64,000 bases of DNA from an uncultured Eubacterium sp. (lineage in GTDB: Bacteria > Bacillota_A > Clostridia > Lachnospirales > Lachnospiraceae). A program made the translations under genes and the position numbers. The notes under the pieces were generated by a model. The model was given only the letters and a program-made list of their open reading frames with translations, did not search any database and was not told where the DNA came from. This document shows, one piece after another, positions 9,120 to 17,290 of the stretch. Each line of letters begins with the position of its first letter. Position 1 is the first letter of the stretch. The stretch covers positions 1 through 64,000 of the forward strand of contig CAJUSH010000011.1 in the NCBI GenBank assembly GCA_910589045.1, written 5' to 3'.

Positions 9120-9266
9120 ACACCCCTCCAGACCACATCTGCAAGCGCCGGCGAAGCCGTTCTCTGCAAATGAAACTCCCGTTCGCACCATAACCGCACG
9201 ATATGCTCTATCCTGCAGGAAACCGCTGCCCTTATGTACGAATTAAATTCCCGTTTACGGGCGCGG

Positions 9267-9617
9267 TCAAAGCCGTTCCAGTAACGCGTCCAGCTCGCCC
9301 CGCATAAACATCAGAGGCAGCTCGTTTTTCTCGGCGTCGCGCACCGGAAGAAAGGGCGTAAGCTTCACGTAGCGCGCGCCGCACCGGGCACAGCGGTACA
9401 CATACATTCCGCAGGCATACATGCCCGTCGGAATCTGTGCCTTTTTCTCCACGGGAATCAGATGCTCGATATAATACGCGGCATCCTCGTGCCGGGTGTA
9501 ATGCCCTACGCTCTGGGGCATGTAAAAAAGCTGCTTTTTCATGGTCTGCATTTCTGTAAAACAGTTTTCGCACCAGTCATCATGAAATTTTGCCCTCATT
9601 TTTCCGAAAAGTGCCAT
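9267..9617 (-). CDS. Unknown protein with two CxxC pairs
   Basis: A 116-residue soluble protein I do not recognise. WCENC near residue 16 and CARCG near residue 77 could form a zinc site, as in small zinc-ribbon proteins. The start ATG is one base after the TAG of the membrane protein gene upstream, so the two are translationally coupled and probably functionally linked. No signal peptide or membrane segment. The distance between the Cys pairs is larger than in ordinary rubredoxin-like knuckles. Confidence 0.65.
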   Translation of the reverse strand: MALFGKMRAKFHDDWCENCFTEMQTMKKQLFYMPQSVGHYTRHEDAAYYIEHLIPVEKKAQIPTGMYACGMYVYRCARCGARYVKLTPFLPVRDAEKNELPLMFMRGELDALLERL

Positions 9618-9618
9618 A

Positions 9619-10233
9619 CTAATTCACCATACCCTTACTCTTGTCATGCGCATTTTTCAAAATCTCAACCACCAGGTCTGCCTTTGAGATTCCCGTGAGA
9701 ATCTGGTCGGAATTCATCGTGAACCGCCGGTTTGAGGTGAAGGTGTACACGCGGATCTTAGTCCGCCCGATGAGCATGATAAAGGACACCTGGCTGCTGC
9801 CCTCCATAAAGCCCTTCCCCATGCGCCCGTCGTCCGTCCACGCTTTCTTCACCCGGGACGCCGGGAATATGTACGGACAAAACGGGTTAAACCGGAACAA
9901 AAGCGCAATGTTCGCGTTCTGCTCATCGATAACCGTCACCGTGCTGCCGCCGTAAAAGGTATAGCTGCGCACAAAGCCCATCGCATCCAGCTCTTTCTCA
10001 AGCTTTTTCTTGCGCAGCTTATAGATCAGCGGATTTCCGATCCAATACCACAGAATCGCGAACACCACCGGCCCGAAAAAGGAAATGACTGCCGCCGTTC
10101 CCAGCAGTTCGAATTTGATGCCGATCACTGCGGCGACGGCAAACACAAGCACCGGCACTACAAAATACACAAGTGTATACACCGGGTCAGCCTTTCTGAT
10201 TTTTAACACGACTTCCTGATTTGCTGCTTCCAT
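9619..10233 (-). CDS. Unknown two-helix membrane protein
   Basis: A 204-residue protein with two adjacent hydrophobic segments (about 17-42 and 45-70) followed by a basic stretch (YKLRKKKLEKELD) and a soluble beta-rich domain of about 125 residues. That layout (two helices, then a cytosolic domain) resembles YcxB-like proteins, but I cannot assign it. Start ATG with GGAG seven bases upstream. It is the first gene of a pair with the CxxC protein at 9267-9617. Confidence 0.65.
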   Translation of the reverse strand: MEAANQEVVLKIRKADPVYTLVYFVVPVLVFAVAAVIGIKFELLGTAAVISFFGPVVFAILWYWIGNPLIYKLRKKKLEKELDAMGFVRSYTFYGGSTVTVIDEQNANIALLFRFNPFCPYIFPASRVKKAWTDDGRMGKGFMEGSSQVSFIMLIGRTKIRVYTFTSNRRFTMNSDQILTGISKADLVVEILKNAHDKSKGMVN

Positions 10234-10585
10234 AAAAAATCTCCATTCTTTTTATTTTCAGCCCTCCCGCACAAAATCTGCCGCTTAACGCCGCAGATTT
10301 CCTGCTTCCCGTGCTCCCTGCGGACGGGACACTGTTTTCCCTCGGCGCATCCATCCCCCGGGCCGTCCAGGGCTGTCATATGTTTTCTAACTATGATTTT
10401 AGACGATATAAAAAAAAGCGTCAAGAAAAATCGAATTTCGCCGGGGCAGCCCCCGCGCAGTAAATGCGCATTCCCGACCCGTACCGGTATTATTCACTCC
10501 GTGAGCAGTACCCCGGCCATTATCGTTCACCGCAGCGCCGGATTTTCCCGCGTGCCTCACTCCTGGTGCATGAATTTTTGCAGCT
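10234..10585. other. Intergenic region with diverged dispersed repeat
   Basis: No gene is seen in this stretch. It holds the 5' region of the membrane protein gene on the minus strand and, at about 10449-10530, a diverged copy of the dispersed element. Confidence 0.6.
10449..10530 (-). repeat. Diverged copy of the dispersed intergenic element
   Basis: On the minus strand GTACTGCTCACGG corresponds to the GTTACTTTTCACGG end of the element at 37399, and the 20-base core at 10455-10474 is identical to bases 4333-4352. About 20 unrelated bases separate the end and the core, so this copy carries an insertion or is a different subfamily. Confidence 0.6.
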
Positions 10586-11017
10586 CTACAAATAATCCCG
10601 CATCTCCTTCACCAGCGTATCCTCCGCCTCGATAACCTCCATCACCAGATCCTTCACCTGCTGCTGTGCCGCCGGATACTGGTGCAAATAACGGTAAAGC
10701 GTTTTCACGCCCATGTTGCAGCCGTCAGTGATGAGGTCCGCCACCACACGGTCAGATTCCTCGGTGCCTAGCTTTACGTTTGTCTTGACCCACGACATCA
10801 TTTTTGCCATCGCCGCGGGCTCCTTGCCCTCGTCATGGTACTTCTCCAGATACCTGCGGGTATCCTCACCCAGTCTGCTGTGTGTGTCGTGGCTCTGTAA
10901 GAGCAGGCTGCGCAGCTTTTCATTGGCCACATGCTCCAGCACATCATCCAGCGCAGACAACCCCATTTTAATACCCGCATTGCACTCCCGCAGCAGCCTG
11001 ATCGTATCATCTCCCAT
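10586..11017 (-). CDS. Four-helix ferritin-like protein (DUF2383-like)
   Basis: A 143-residue, almost all-helical protein: CNAGIKMGLSALDDVLEHV, LLLQSHDTHSRLGEDTRRYLEKY, then two more amphipathic helices ending EVIEAEDTLVKEMRDYL. The helix pattern with His/Glu/Asp at buried positions resembles the DUF2383/PA2169 ferritin-like bundle, but the match is by eye. Start ATG has AGGAGG upstream (AACAGGAGGGAACACGT). Monocistronic. The role is not known; metal storage or stress protection would fit the fold. Confidence 0.65.
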   Translation of the reverse strand: MGDDTIRLLRECNAGIKMGLSALDDVLEHVANEKLRSLLLQSHDTHSRLGEDTRRYLEKYHDEGKEPAAMAKMMSWVKTNVKLGTEESDRVVADLITDGCNMGVKTLYRYLHQYPAAQQQVKDLVMEVIEAEDTLVKEMRDYL

Positions 11018-11211
11018 ACGTGTTCCCTCCTGTTTTGCTCTCGGTTATTCCGGCTGCCTTCCTCCGATTGCAGGGACATACACGCCCCGGTGCCTTCGGC
11101 CGGACAGCCATCGGTCGAAATCAGTATGTGCACAAAACACCTGATTATTACAAGAAACACGCATTGCGAAGGAAAACTGCGTGAGACAAAACGCTTCTGC
11201 CCCGGCAGCTT

Positions 11212-12069
11212 CTATTCATGGGGCTTATGTGCCGCAATAATCCGCACAAACTCCCCCGGCTGCTCCCGCACCGACCAGTGCCTGCAGCCTGAAAGCTCAC
11301 AGTACGTTCCCGTCGGCACCGCCTCTGCCGCACGCCTCACGTCCGCCGCCCTCACCATCTGATCTTTTTCACCCTGCACGAAAACTACCGGCATCGGCAG
11401 CCGGCTCCACTCCGCTTCATAGCAGGGGATACACTCCTTTTTCGTCAGAGAGCTTCTGATGTAGTCACACATGCTTTTATGCGCGTCCTCGCCCGCACTC
11501 GCCCTGCGCACCTCATCGACCAGCTCCGGCGTAATCAGCCTTTTGTCCCCGATCAGCGAATAACCGATCACCCATTTTGCAAGCAGGCGGCTCTTTGCAA
11601 AGCGGGCATACCATTTGCCGATGCGCTTTGTCTTTTTCAAATACCGGTAGCAAAGCCTGTGATAAGGCATCCGCTTTGTCACGCCCCACGTATCAACGGG
11701 GATCAGCAGGTTTACCCGGTCAGGATTGTCGATGGCATAGCGGATCGCGATCGCGCCGCCCATGGACAGACCTGCCAGCGTAAATTCCTCCAACCCAAGC
11801 GCCTCGCGCACCTGCTCCACCACCGCGGCATGGTCGCTGTAAAACTCCCCACCCGCCAGCCCCGCCGGACGGCCGCTCTTCCCATAGCCCGGCAGATCAT
11901 ATGCATACGCCGTATACTCATCATAGCGAAGCCGCTCCATCACCCCGCGCCAGGTGAGCATGGCATGATCACAGCCCGCGCCGTGAAGCAGCAGCAGCTT
12001 CCTTTCACCGGCACCCTTTTTATAAACCCGCACATTGCCGTATAATGTATCCACATCAAATTGTTCCAT
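11212..12069 (-). CDS. Alpha/beta hydrolase
   Basis: A 285-residue alpha/beta hydrolase. The oxyanion-region motif LLLHGAGCDH (about 24), nucleophile elbow GLSMGG with catalytic Ser (about 100), the acid in VFVQGEKDQM (about 230) and the catalytic His in GCRHWSV (about 260) are all present. I start at ATG 12069, preceded by GGGAAGGGG, rather than at the ATG of the longer frame at 12123, which has no good ribosome site. Cytosolic, no signal peptide. Substrate cannot be predicted; carboxylesterase or C-C hydrolase activities occur in this family. Confidence 0.87.
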   Translation of the reverse strand: MEQFDVDTLYGNVRVYKKGAGERKLLLLHGAGCDHAMLTWRGVMERLRYDEYTAYAYDLPGYGKSGRPAGLAGGEFYSDHAAVVEQVREALGLEEFTLAGLSMGGAIAIRYAIDNPDRVNLLIPVDTWGVTKRMPYHRLCYRYLKKTKRIGKWYARFAKSRLLAKWVIGYSLIGDKRLITPELVDEVRRASAGEDAHKSMCDYIRSSLTKKECIPCYEAEWSRLPMPVVFVQGEKDQMVRAADVRRAAEAVPTGTYCELSGCRHWSVREQPGEFVRIIAAHKPHE

Positions 12070-12287
12070 CCGATCGCCCCTTCCCGCCGTAACATATGCC
12101 CGCATCAGCTCTCTGCATCGCATACCACATCGAATTTCTGCATCAAATCCTCACATCCTTGTGTCGAATCTCTGTATCATATCTACGCATAGCTATATTT
12201 TACCGAAAATCCCTGCAAAGCGCAATCCCCTCCGCCGCAGGTGATTTTCATGCCGAAGATGCAGCGAAATTTTCTGCCAGCTTATGA

Positions 12288-12315
12288 ATGAAAAAGCGGC
12301 CGCTTTCGCGACCGC
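12288..12315 (-). terminator. Terminator of a short minus-strand transcription unit
   Basis: On the minus strand GCGGTCGC, loop GAAA, GCGGCCGC, then TTTTT. All eight stem positions pair (one G-T). It lies in the gap between two divergent genes, upstream of the hydrolase, so it must end a small transcript that starts further right. Confidence 0.75.
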
Positions 12316-12332
12316 CCTTTCGAGGAGTTTAG

Positions 12333-12419
12333 TTATGAAAATGTTACATCTATATAGGGAATTGTTGCCTCAGCATCTCTGCTGATGTAATTACTATAAC
12401 CGGAAATTGTGTCCTCCAT
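12333..12419 (-). CDS. 28-codon ORF in a short transcription unit (unknown)
   Basis: ATG to TAA, 28 residues, beginning MEDTISGYSNY and ending PYIDVTFS: polar, rich in Ser, Thr, Tyr, Ile and Asp, without a membrane segment. It sits between a promoter-like element (12439-12466) and a good terminator (12288-12315), so a transcript of about 140 bases is expected. There is no clear Shine-Dalgarno before the ATG, so this may instead be a non-coding RNA. Not recognised. Confidence 0.4.
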   Translation of the reverse strand: MEDTISGYSNYISRDAEATIPYIDVTFS

Positions 12420-12438
12420 GTGACGAATTTCTAAAAGA

Positions 12439-12466
12439 ATTATAAAATTCCTAAATAGACTCTAAA
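12439..12466 (-). promoter_or_regulatory. Putative sigma-A promoter of the short minus-strand unit
   Basis: Minus strand TTTAGA (12461-12466), 16-base spacer, TATAAT (12439-12444). The -10 is perfect and the -35 is four of six. Confidence 0.5.
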
Positions 12467-12498
12467 GGTTTTCTAAACAGTCATGCCCATAATAATTC

Positions 12499-12527
12499 TT
12501 TACTCCGTCCCTGAAAATTGCTATACT
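12499..12527 (+). promoter_or_regulatory. Sigma-A promoter of the HD-GYP gene
   Basis: TTTACT (12499-12504), 17-base spacer and TATACT (12522-12527) extended by TG at 12519-12520. A leader of about 60 bases precedes the TTG start at 12596. Confidence 0.6.
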
Positions 12528-12595
12528 ATAAATATCTTTGGAATTTATACCCATATCTGGTTACAGAAGCCAACCATCACACAGGAGGAATCGCT

Positions 12596-13690
12596 TTGAT
12601 TCGAAGAAAATTTATGCGCACCCGCCAGCTGGAGTCCGGTATGCGGGTTGATCATCCGGTTGTGGACCGTCTGGGACGGATTCTTGTCGCCCGCGGCGCC
12701 ACCCTGGATGAATATATCATCGCAGCGATGCTGAAAATGGGCATCATGAGCGTCTACATTCAGGAGGGAGAGCCGGACGGGGACGGAGAAACGTCTGCCT
12801 GCCCCGCCGCGCAGAAAAACATTGAAAAGCTCCGCACAGACGACCGTCCGAACGTTGCACTCAATGCCAGCGTCCGCAAACGCGTTGCCGAAGGGATCCA
12901 ATACATTTACAGCAACACATCTGACCCGGCGCTCGTGCAGACATCCACGAGCATTGCCGATTCACTTATGTCCGCGATACAGGAAAACGATGCGATGGCC
13001 ATCGATATCAGCGCCCTGAAAACCAGCGATGAATACACCTTCAAGCACAGCGTCGACGTTGCCACCATCGCGATGATCGTTGCAAAAAATACAGGCCTGT
13101 CCAAGGATGAGGTGCTCGAAATCGGCGTGACCGGGCTGCTCCACGACGTGGGAAAAACAAAAATCCCACCGGAAATCCTGAACAAGCCGGGTCGTCTCGA
13201 CGACGATGAGTTTGACATCATGCGTCAGCACTCTGTCTACGGTTATCATATCATCAAAGAACGTCCCGATCTTCCGGACGCGGTAAAGCTCGGCGTACTC
13301 CAACACCACGAAAAAATCAATGCCACCGGATACCCGCTGCATCTTTCCGCAAATAAAATCTGTCCCTATGCCAAAATACTGGCTGTAGCCGACATCTACG
13401 ACGCGCTTGTGACAGAGCGGCCCTACAAATCTGCCTTTTCCCAGCGCGAAGCCATTGAAATGATCATGTCCATGACGCAGGAGCTTGACATGTCCGCCAT
13501 GGAAACCTTTTTGGAGAGCATGATCCTTTACCCGGTGGACACCATCGTCGAGCTGAGCAACGGCGAACGGGCAAAAGTCGTCAAAAATACCCCCCACTAC
13601 ATTCTGCGCCCCAAAGTGGTAGGACTCTCCTCCGGACAGGTTTACGATCTCGGCAGGGATTTGAGCTGCGCAAGCATTGTCATCGTTTAA
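12596..13690 (+). CDS. HD-GYP domain protein (probable c-di-GMP phosphodiesterase)
   Basis: A 364-residue cytosolic protein. I choose the TTG at 12596 as start because AGGAGG lies seven bases before it. The N-terminal about 110 residues (RRKFMRTRQLESGMRVDHPV) match the small domain often fused to HD-GYP proteins. The HD-GYP domain follows with YTFKHSVDVA, GLLHDVGKTKIPPEIL (HD metal ligands), ILNKPGRLDDDEFDIM, QHHEKINATGYPL (GYP-type motif) and AVADIYDAL. This family hydrolyses cyclic di-GMP to GMP or pGpG, so it lowers c-di-GMP and favours motility. A paralogue with a degraded site is at 30145-31359. Confidence 0.92.
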   Translation: MIRRKFMRTRQLESGMRVDHPVVDRLGRILVARGATLDEYIIAAMLKMGIMSVYIQEGEPDGDGETSACPAAQKNIEKLRTDDRPNVALNASVRKRVAEGIQYIYSNTSDPALVQTSTSIADSLMSAIQENDAMAIDISALKTSDEYTFKHSVDVATIAMIVAKNTGLSKDEVLEIGVTGLLHDVGKTKIPPEILNKPGRLDDDEFDIMRQHSVYGYHIIKERPDLPDAVKLGVLQHHEKINATGYPLHLSANKICPYAKILAVADIYDALVTERPYKSAFSQREAIEMIMSMTQELDMSAMETFLESMILYPVDTIVELSNGERAKVVKNTPHYILRPKVVGLSSGQVYDLGRDLSCASIVIV

Positions 13691-13707
13691 AATCGTTAAA
13701 CGTATAG

Positions 13708-13746
13708 AAAAACCTTCCCCAAACAGCATCCGGGGAAGGTTTTTTA
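13708..13746. terminator. Terminator between convergent HD-GYP and nhaC genes
   Basis: AAAAACCTTCCCC, nine-base loop, GGGGAAGGTTTTTT. A-rich on the left and T-rich on the right, so it can stop transcripts from both sides. Confidence 0.9.
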
Positions 13747-13753
13747 CAAGGAA

Positions 13754-15379
13754 TCAGTTGTCTTCGTTCATATAAGGTGTCACGTTTTTCAGCAAAAACA
13801 GCACGGCCAGCATAAGTACAATCGCAATCGGCAGAACGATCCATGCGCTCTGCACAAAGCCTGCAATGATATAGGAAACGAACGACACGCCCGCCGCCAC
13901 AATCGCATACGGCAGCTGTGTTGATACGTGGTTCACATGGTTGCACTGCGCACCCGCCGATGCCATAATCGTTGTATCGGAAATCGGGGAACAATGGTCG
14001 CCGCACACCGCACCCGCCATACAAGCCGAGATGGAGATGATCATCAGCGTATAGTTTGTATTCTGGAACGCGGATACCACAATCGGAATCAGAATACCAA
14101 ATGTCCCCCAACTCGTTCCGGTCGCAAACGCAAGGAAGCAGCCGATCAGGAAAATCACTGCGGGCAGGAAATTCATGAAGTTTCCGGCGCCGCCCTTTAC
14201 AATCATCTCAACAAACTCTTTTGCGCCGAGGGAATCCGTCATTGCCTTCAGCGTCCACGCAAATGTTAAAATCAAAATTGCCGGAACCATCGCCTTAAAG
14301 CCGTCCGCCAGACAGTCCATACACTCTTTAAACTTCAGCACCTTTCTGGCCATATATAAAATGATCGTAATCAGGAAACCAAAAAAGCTGCCAAGCGCCA
14401 GACCAACCGACGCGTCGCTGCCTGAAAATGCAGTTACAAAATCCACGCCCTCAAAAAATTGACCTGTATAGATCATGCCGATCACGCAGCAGACTACCAG
14501 ACACAGAATCGGGATGACCAGATCGAGCACGGTTCCCTTTGCATCCGGCAGCTTATCCGATGCCGCGTTTGCATAGGGGCGGTCGGGCGTCGTATACAGG
14601 TCGCCCTTTCTCGCATTTTTCTCATGTATCGCCATGGAGCCAAACTCCACCTTCATGATCACCATACCCACCATCATCACAATCGTGAGGATCGCATAGA
14701 AATTATAGGGAATCGCATGGACAAAGAGGGAAAGTCCGTCCTCACCCTCCACAAAGCCGCTGACAGCCGCCGCCCATGAGGAGATCGGCGCAATAATGCA
14801 CACCGGCGCCGCAGTCGCATCGATAAGATATGCCAGCTTTGCCCGGGAAATATTGTGCTTGTCGGTCACGGGACGCATCACGCTGCCAACAGTCAGGCAG
14901 TTAAAATAGTCATCGATAAAAATGAGCACACCCAGCATTACGGTGGCAAGCTGTGCCCCTACGCGGCTTTTGATATGCTCGCTCGCCCATTGCCCGAACG
15001 CTGCGGAGCCGCCCGCCTTGTTCATGAGCGCCACCATCGTTCCAAGCAATACGAGGAAGATAATGATACCCATATTGTAATCATCCGTCAGCACGGCAAT
15101 CACACCGCCGTCAAAGATATGCAGCACAGCACCCTCAAAATTGAAATTGGAGTGCAGCAGCGCGCCGACCACAATTCCGATAAACAGCGAGCTGTATACC
15201 TCCTTCGTGATCAGTGCCAGTGCAATCGCTACCACAGGTGGTAAAAGCGCCCACACCGTCGCATACGCCGCCGGTGTCACTTCGCCCTCCTCTGCCGCCC
15301 GCACAATCGTCGGTGCGATAACCGCCAAAAGCGCAAACACGGAGAGGAAACCGATGATTTTTCTCTTGTTCTCTCTCAT
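13754..15379 (-). CDS. NhaC-family Na+/H+ antiporter
   Basis: A 541-residue membrane protein with about 11-12 hydrophobic segments. It exchanges Na+ (or an organic substrate) for H+ in the cytoplasmic membrane. Diagnostic stretches: LPPVVAIALALITKEVYSSLFIG, IFIDDYFNCLTVGSVMRPVTDK and CGDHCSPISDTTIMAS. Start placed at ATG 15379, seven bases after AAGGAG; a longer frame to 15424 lacks a ribosome site. The first helix is followed by a likely processed or external loop (VRAAEEGEVTPAAY). Monocistronic. A relative such as malate/lactate antiporter MleN cannot be excluded. Confidence 0.88.
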   Translation of the reverse strand: MRENKRKIIGFLSVFALLAVIAPTIVRAAEEGEVTPAAYATVWALLPPVVAIALALITKEVYSSLFIGIVVGALLHSNFNFEGAVLHIFDGGVIAVLTDDYNMGIIIFLVLLGTMVALMNKAGGSAAFGQWASEHIKSRVGAQLATVMLGVLIFIDDYFNCLTVGSVMRPVTDKHNISRAKLAYLIDATAAPVCIIAPISSWAAAVSGFVEGEDGLSLFVHAIPYNFYAILTIVMMVGMVIMKVEFGSMAIHEKNARKGDLYTTPDRPYANAASDKLPDAKGTVLDLVIPILCLVVCCVIGMIYTGQFFEGVDFVTAFSGSDASVGLALGSFFGFLITIILYMARKVLKFKECMDCLADGFKAMVPAILILTFAWTLKAMTDSLGAKEFVEMIVKGGAGNFMNFLPAVIFLIGCFLAFATGTSWGTFGILIPIVVSAFQNTNYTLMIISISACMAGAVCGDHCSPISDTTIMASAGAQCNHVNHVSTQLPYAIVAAGVSFVSYIIAGFVQSAWIVLPIAIVLMLAVLFLLKNVTPYMNEDN

Positions 15380-15477
15380 TTGTTTTCTCCTTTTGCATAT
15401 AGATGTAAAAACAGTTCTTCTCATTATAGCCTATGAGGAGAAAAAAATCTACTTTCAATTATTTGTTTTTTATATCC

Positions 15478-15563
15478 GGCCTGCTGTCTGAACCACGTTA
15501 TCCCGCAGCCATAGCATACCCCCGGTACGCAGGCCAATGCGTGGTTCGAGTGTGAAAAGTAAC
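15478..15563. other. Intergenic sequence with pseudoknot-type complementarity
   Basis: Two perfect helices interleave: GGCCTGC (15478-15484) pairs with GCAGGCC (15529-15535), and GAACCACG (15490-15497) pairs with CGTGGTTC (15540-15547). The order A-B-A'-B' is that of a pseudoknot or of two alternative hairpins. It ends in GTGAAAAGTAAC (15552-15563), the reverse complement of the outer end of the dispersed element at 37399. It lies 22 bases after the stop of the sensor kinase gene. Confidence 0.55.
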
Positions 15564-15585
15564 GCCATTGCCACAGATTCCGCAT

Positions 15586-16923
15586 CTAAATAGGCGCAGG
15601 CTGAATCGTCTCTACGGAGCCTTCACAGGAAATCAGCGGCACCTCCGACATAACCGTACCCTTTCCGTCAAAGCGTATACATACTTCTTTTGTAAATATG
15701 TCGTCCGGGTCCGGAACAGGGATAATATCAAAAGACGCCCGCACGCGCCGCAGCGAAACGATCAGGTCTGCGATACCATTTCCAGTACCCCAGGTCGTAT
15801 TCCCCCGCTTTCCAATATTGTCCATGATTTCCTTCGGAAAGGGTACGCCGCTGTCATGAACCTGAAGCTCCACATGTCCATATGCGTTGCGGGCCACCAG
15901 AGCCAGAATCATTCCGTTTGATGCGCCTGCTGCCTCCACCGCATGGATCGCATTGCGCAGCAAATCACCCATCATTCGAATCAGCTCTCCGTCGCTGATA
16001 TGCAATTCTTCCATATCTTCATCAATCTCTGTGTTGACAAACACCTCCATCTCAATATTCCTGTTTCTGCACTCACTCACCTTATTCTGCAGCATCAGAT
16101 CCAACAGGCCGACTCCGGTCGTGTTGAACAGTGCAACATCCATCTGCGACCCGCAAAGCTCCCTGCCATAATCATGGCAGACGTCCTGCAATTTCTGACG
16201 CATCTTTTCATCCGGTGTCACATCCATGCTTGTGACATAACTTGCAAGTAACGGAAGAACTTCTTTCGATCGATGCAGCTTCTGGCTCATCTGCTGATTA
16301 TCAAGCGCGTACTCGTTTTGGATTTTCAGCATTTTGTGGTGATCTATGAGCCAGAGGGTGGTGAAGAGGGCTACTACATATATACATGCAACACTTATAT
16401 ACACGAAACTATTATTTTTAGTTACATATGCTATACTAAGAACTTGTTCAACAATTATAACAACTATTGACGCTGTAAAGGCTATGTACATAATCCATGA
16501 CTGTTTTATTTTCTCTACATGAACCCTTTTATAATTTAATAACACAATGCATACAATTCTTCCTATCGCTGTTGAGATACCTGTCCAGCTTTCTCCTCCC
16601 ATGTCGCAGATCACACCTATAATTCCAAAAATGCTTCCCACAATTATACTTAAAGCCAAATCCATCCCATAGGTTATCAATGCATATTTAAGATATCGCA
16701 AATTAGAATATTCTTTTTGAACACATTTCCCATAAAAAACTAATAATGTACAAAAAATCAATGGTAACAAATTTTTTGCGTGTATTATTGACTCTGCCAC
16801 ATATTTAGCTAGTCCAAACACCAAGACAGCTATCCATCTATAACGCCCAGTACTTTTCTCTATTAAAATCTCGAAAAGCTGTAAATATAAATATGCATGA
16901 ATTAAAAATATTATTATCTCCAT
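15586..16923 (-). CDS. GHKL-type sensor histidine kinase (AgrC-like)
   Basis: A 445-residue membrane kinase. The N-terminal about 210 residues have five to seven hydrophobic helices with little extracytoplasmic sequence, as in peptide-sensing AgrC/ComD kinases. Then a coiled coil and a GHKL ATPase domain: N box DLLRNAIHAVEAAG, G1 VHDSGVPFP, G2 WGTGNGIADLIV. I do not see the usual RHDYxNH-type phospho-acceptor box; KLHRSKEVLPLL near 215 is the nearest candidate. No response regulator is adjacent. Upstream on the same strand is a 17-codon ORF with a perfect ribosome site and its own terminator. Start ATG has AGGGAGA. Base composition of the membrane half is AT-richer than its neighbours, which hints at transfer. 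Confidence 0.85.
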   Translation of the reverse strand: MEIIIFLIHAYLYLQLFEILIEKSTGRYRWIAVLVFGLAKYVAESIIHAKNLLPLIFCTLLVFYGKCVQKEYSNLRYLKYALITYGMDLALSIIVGSIFGIIGVICDMGGESWTGISTAIGRIVCIVLLNYKRVHVEKIKQSWIMYIAFTASIVVIIVEQVLSIAYVTKNNSFVYISVACIYVVALFTTLWLIDHHKMLKIQNEYALDNQQMSQKLHRSKEVLPLLASYVTSMDVTPDEKMRQKLQDVCHDYGRELCGSQMDVALFNTTGVGLLDLMLQNKVSECRNRNIEMEVFVNTEIDEDMEELHISDGELIRMMGDLLRNAIHAVEAAGASNGMILALVARNAYGHVELQVHDSGVPFPKEIMDNIGKRGNTTWGTGNGIADLIVSLRRVRASFDIIPVPDPDDIFTKEVCIRFDGKGTVMSEVPLISCEGSVETIQPAPI

Positions 16924-17004
16924 CTATCTTCTCCCTTTATCTTTTTTCTATCATACCACATATTCATGCCAACGAACAGGGTTATATTTTATATTAAATC
17001 TATG

Positions 17005-17042
17005 CATAAAAAAATAGATGCTTTGTATTTCTACAAAGCATC
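17005..17042 (-). terminator. Terminator after the 17-codon ORF
   Basis: Minus-strand GATGCTTTGTA, loop GAAA, TACAAAGCATC (17017-17042, 11 perfect pairs), then TATTTTTTTA. It begins ten bases after the stop codon of the small ORF and separates it from the kinase gene. Confidence 0.9.
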
Positions 17043-17051
17043 CTTCGTTTT

Positions 17052-17105
17052 TCAGCTCCCAAAAACCCAAGCATAAATGTATTCACAAAAAATATCCCAA
17101 TTCAT
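17052..17105 (-). CDS. 17-residue aromatic peptide, candidate signal or leader
   Basis: ATG to TGA encodes MNWDIFCEYIYAWVFGS. It is preceded by AAAGGAGGTG, a full match to the anti-Shine-Dalgarno, eight bases from the ATG, far stronger than any random 17-codon frame should have. It also has a promoter-like element (17262-17290), an 8-bp hairpin just before the ribosome site (17121-17145) and a strong terminator. The peptide is hydrophobic and aromatic (two Trp, two Tyr, two Phe) with one Cys. The next gene on the same strand is an AgrC-like kinase. It could be a short peptide pheromone, a toxin-like membrane peptide or a regulatory leader peptide. No AgrB-type processing protease is adjacent, and it is much shorter than AgrD. 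Confidence 0.6.
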   Translation of the reverse strand: MNWDIFCEYIYAWVFGS

Positions 17106-17120
17106 TCCCGGCACCTCCTT

Positions 17121-17145
17121 TATTCTTTTATTTGAATAAAGAATA
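17121..17145 (-). promoter_or_regulatory. Hairpin beside the ribosome site of the 17-codon ORF
   Basis: TATTCTTT (minus strand) pairs with AAAGAATA, with a nine-base loop, ending directly against AAGGAGGTG. Such a structure may tune ribosome access. Confidence 0.5.
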
Positions 17146-17261
17146 GCCGGAAATCCTACCGTTTTCCGTCCATCATCTACCGGACTTTTTTCATTTTCCA
17201 GTAGACTGTTCGACATTCCCCTTCCCTGTTAATTGCTTTTCTGTTCTGAAAAATGTCGAAA

Positions 17262-17290
17262 ATAATCGTTTTTTAACAGTAAATTGTCGA
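17262..17290 (-). promoter_or_regulatory. Putative promoter of the 17-codon ORF with TGTCGA motifs
   Basis: Minus strand TCGACA (17285-17290), 17-base spacer, GATTAT (17262-17267): five of six and four of six. The sequence TGTCGA/TCGACA recurs at the -35, near the predicted start (AATGTCGAA at 17252-17260) and inverted downstream (17209-17217), suggesting an operator. Confidence 0.45.

Noticed and set aside
16973..16978. A -35 for the sensor kinase promoter
   Set aside because: TATGAT with TG before it at 16950-16955 is a possible extended -10, but TGTTCG at the right distance is a poor -35; left as unproven.
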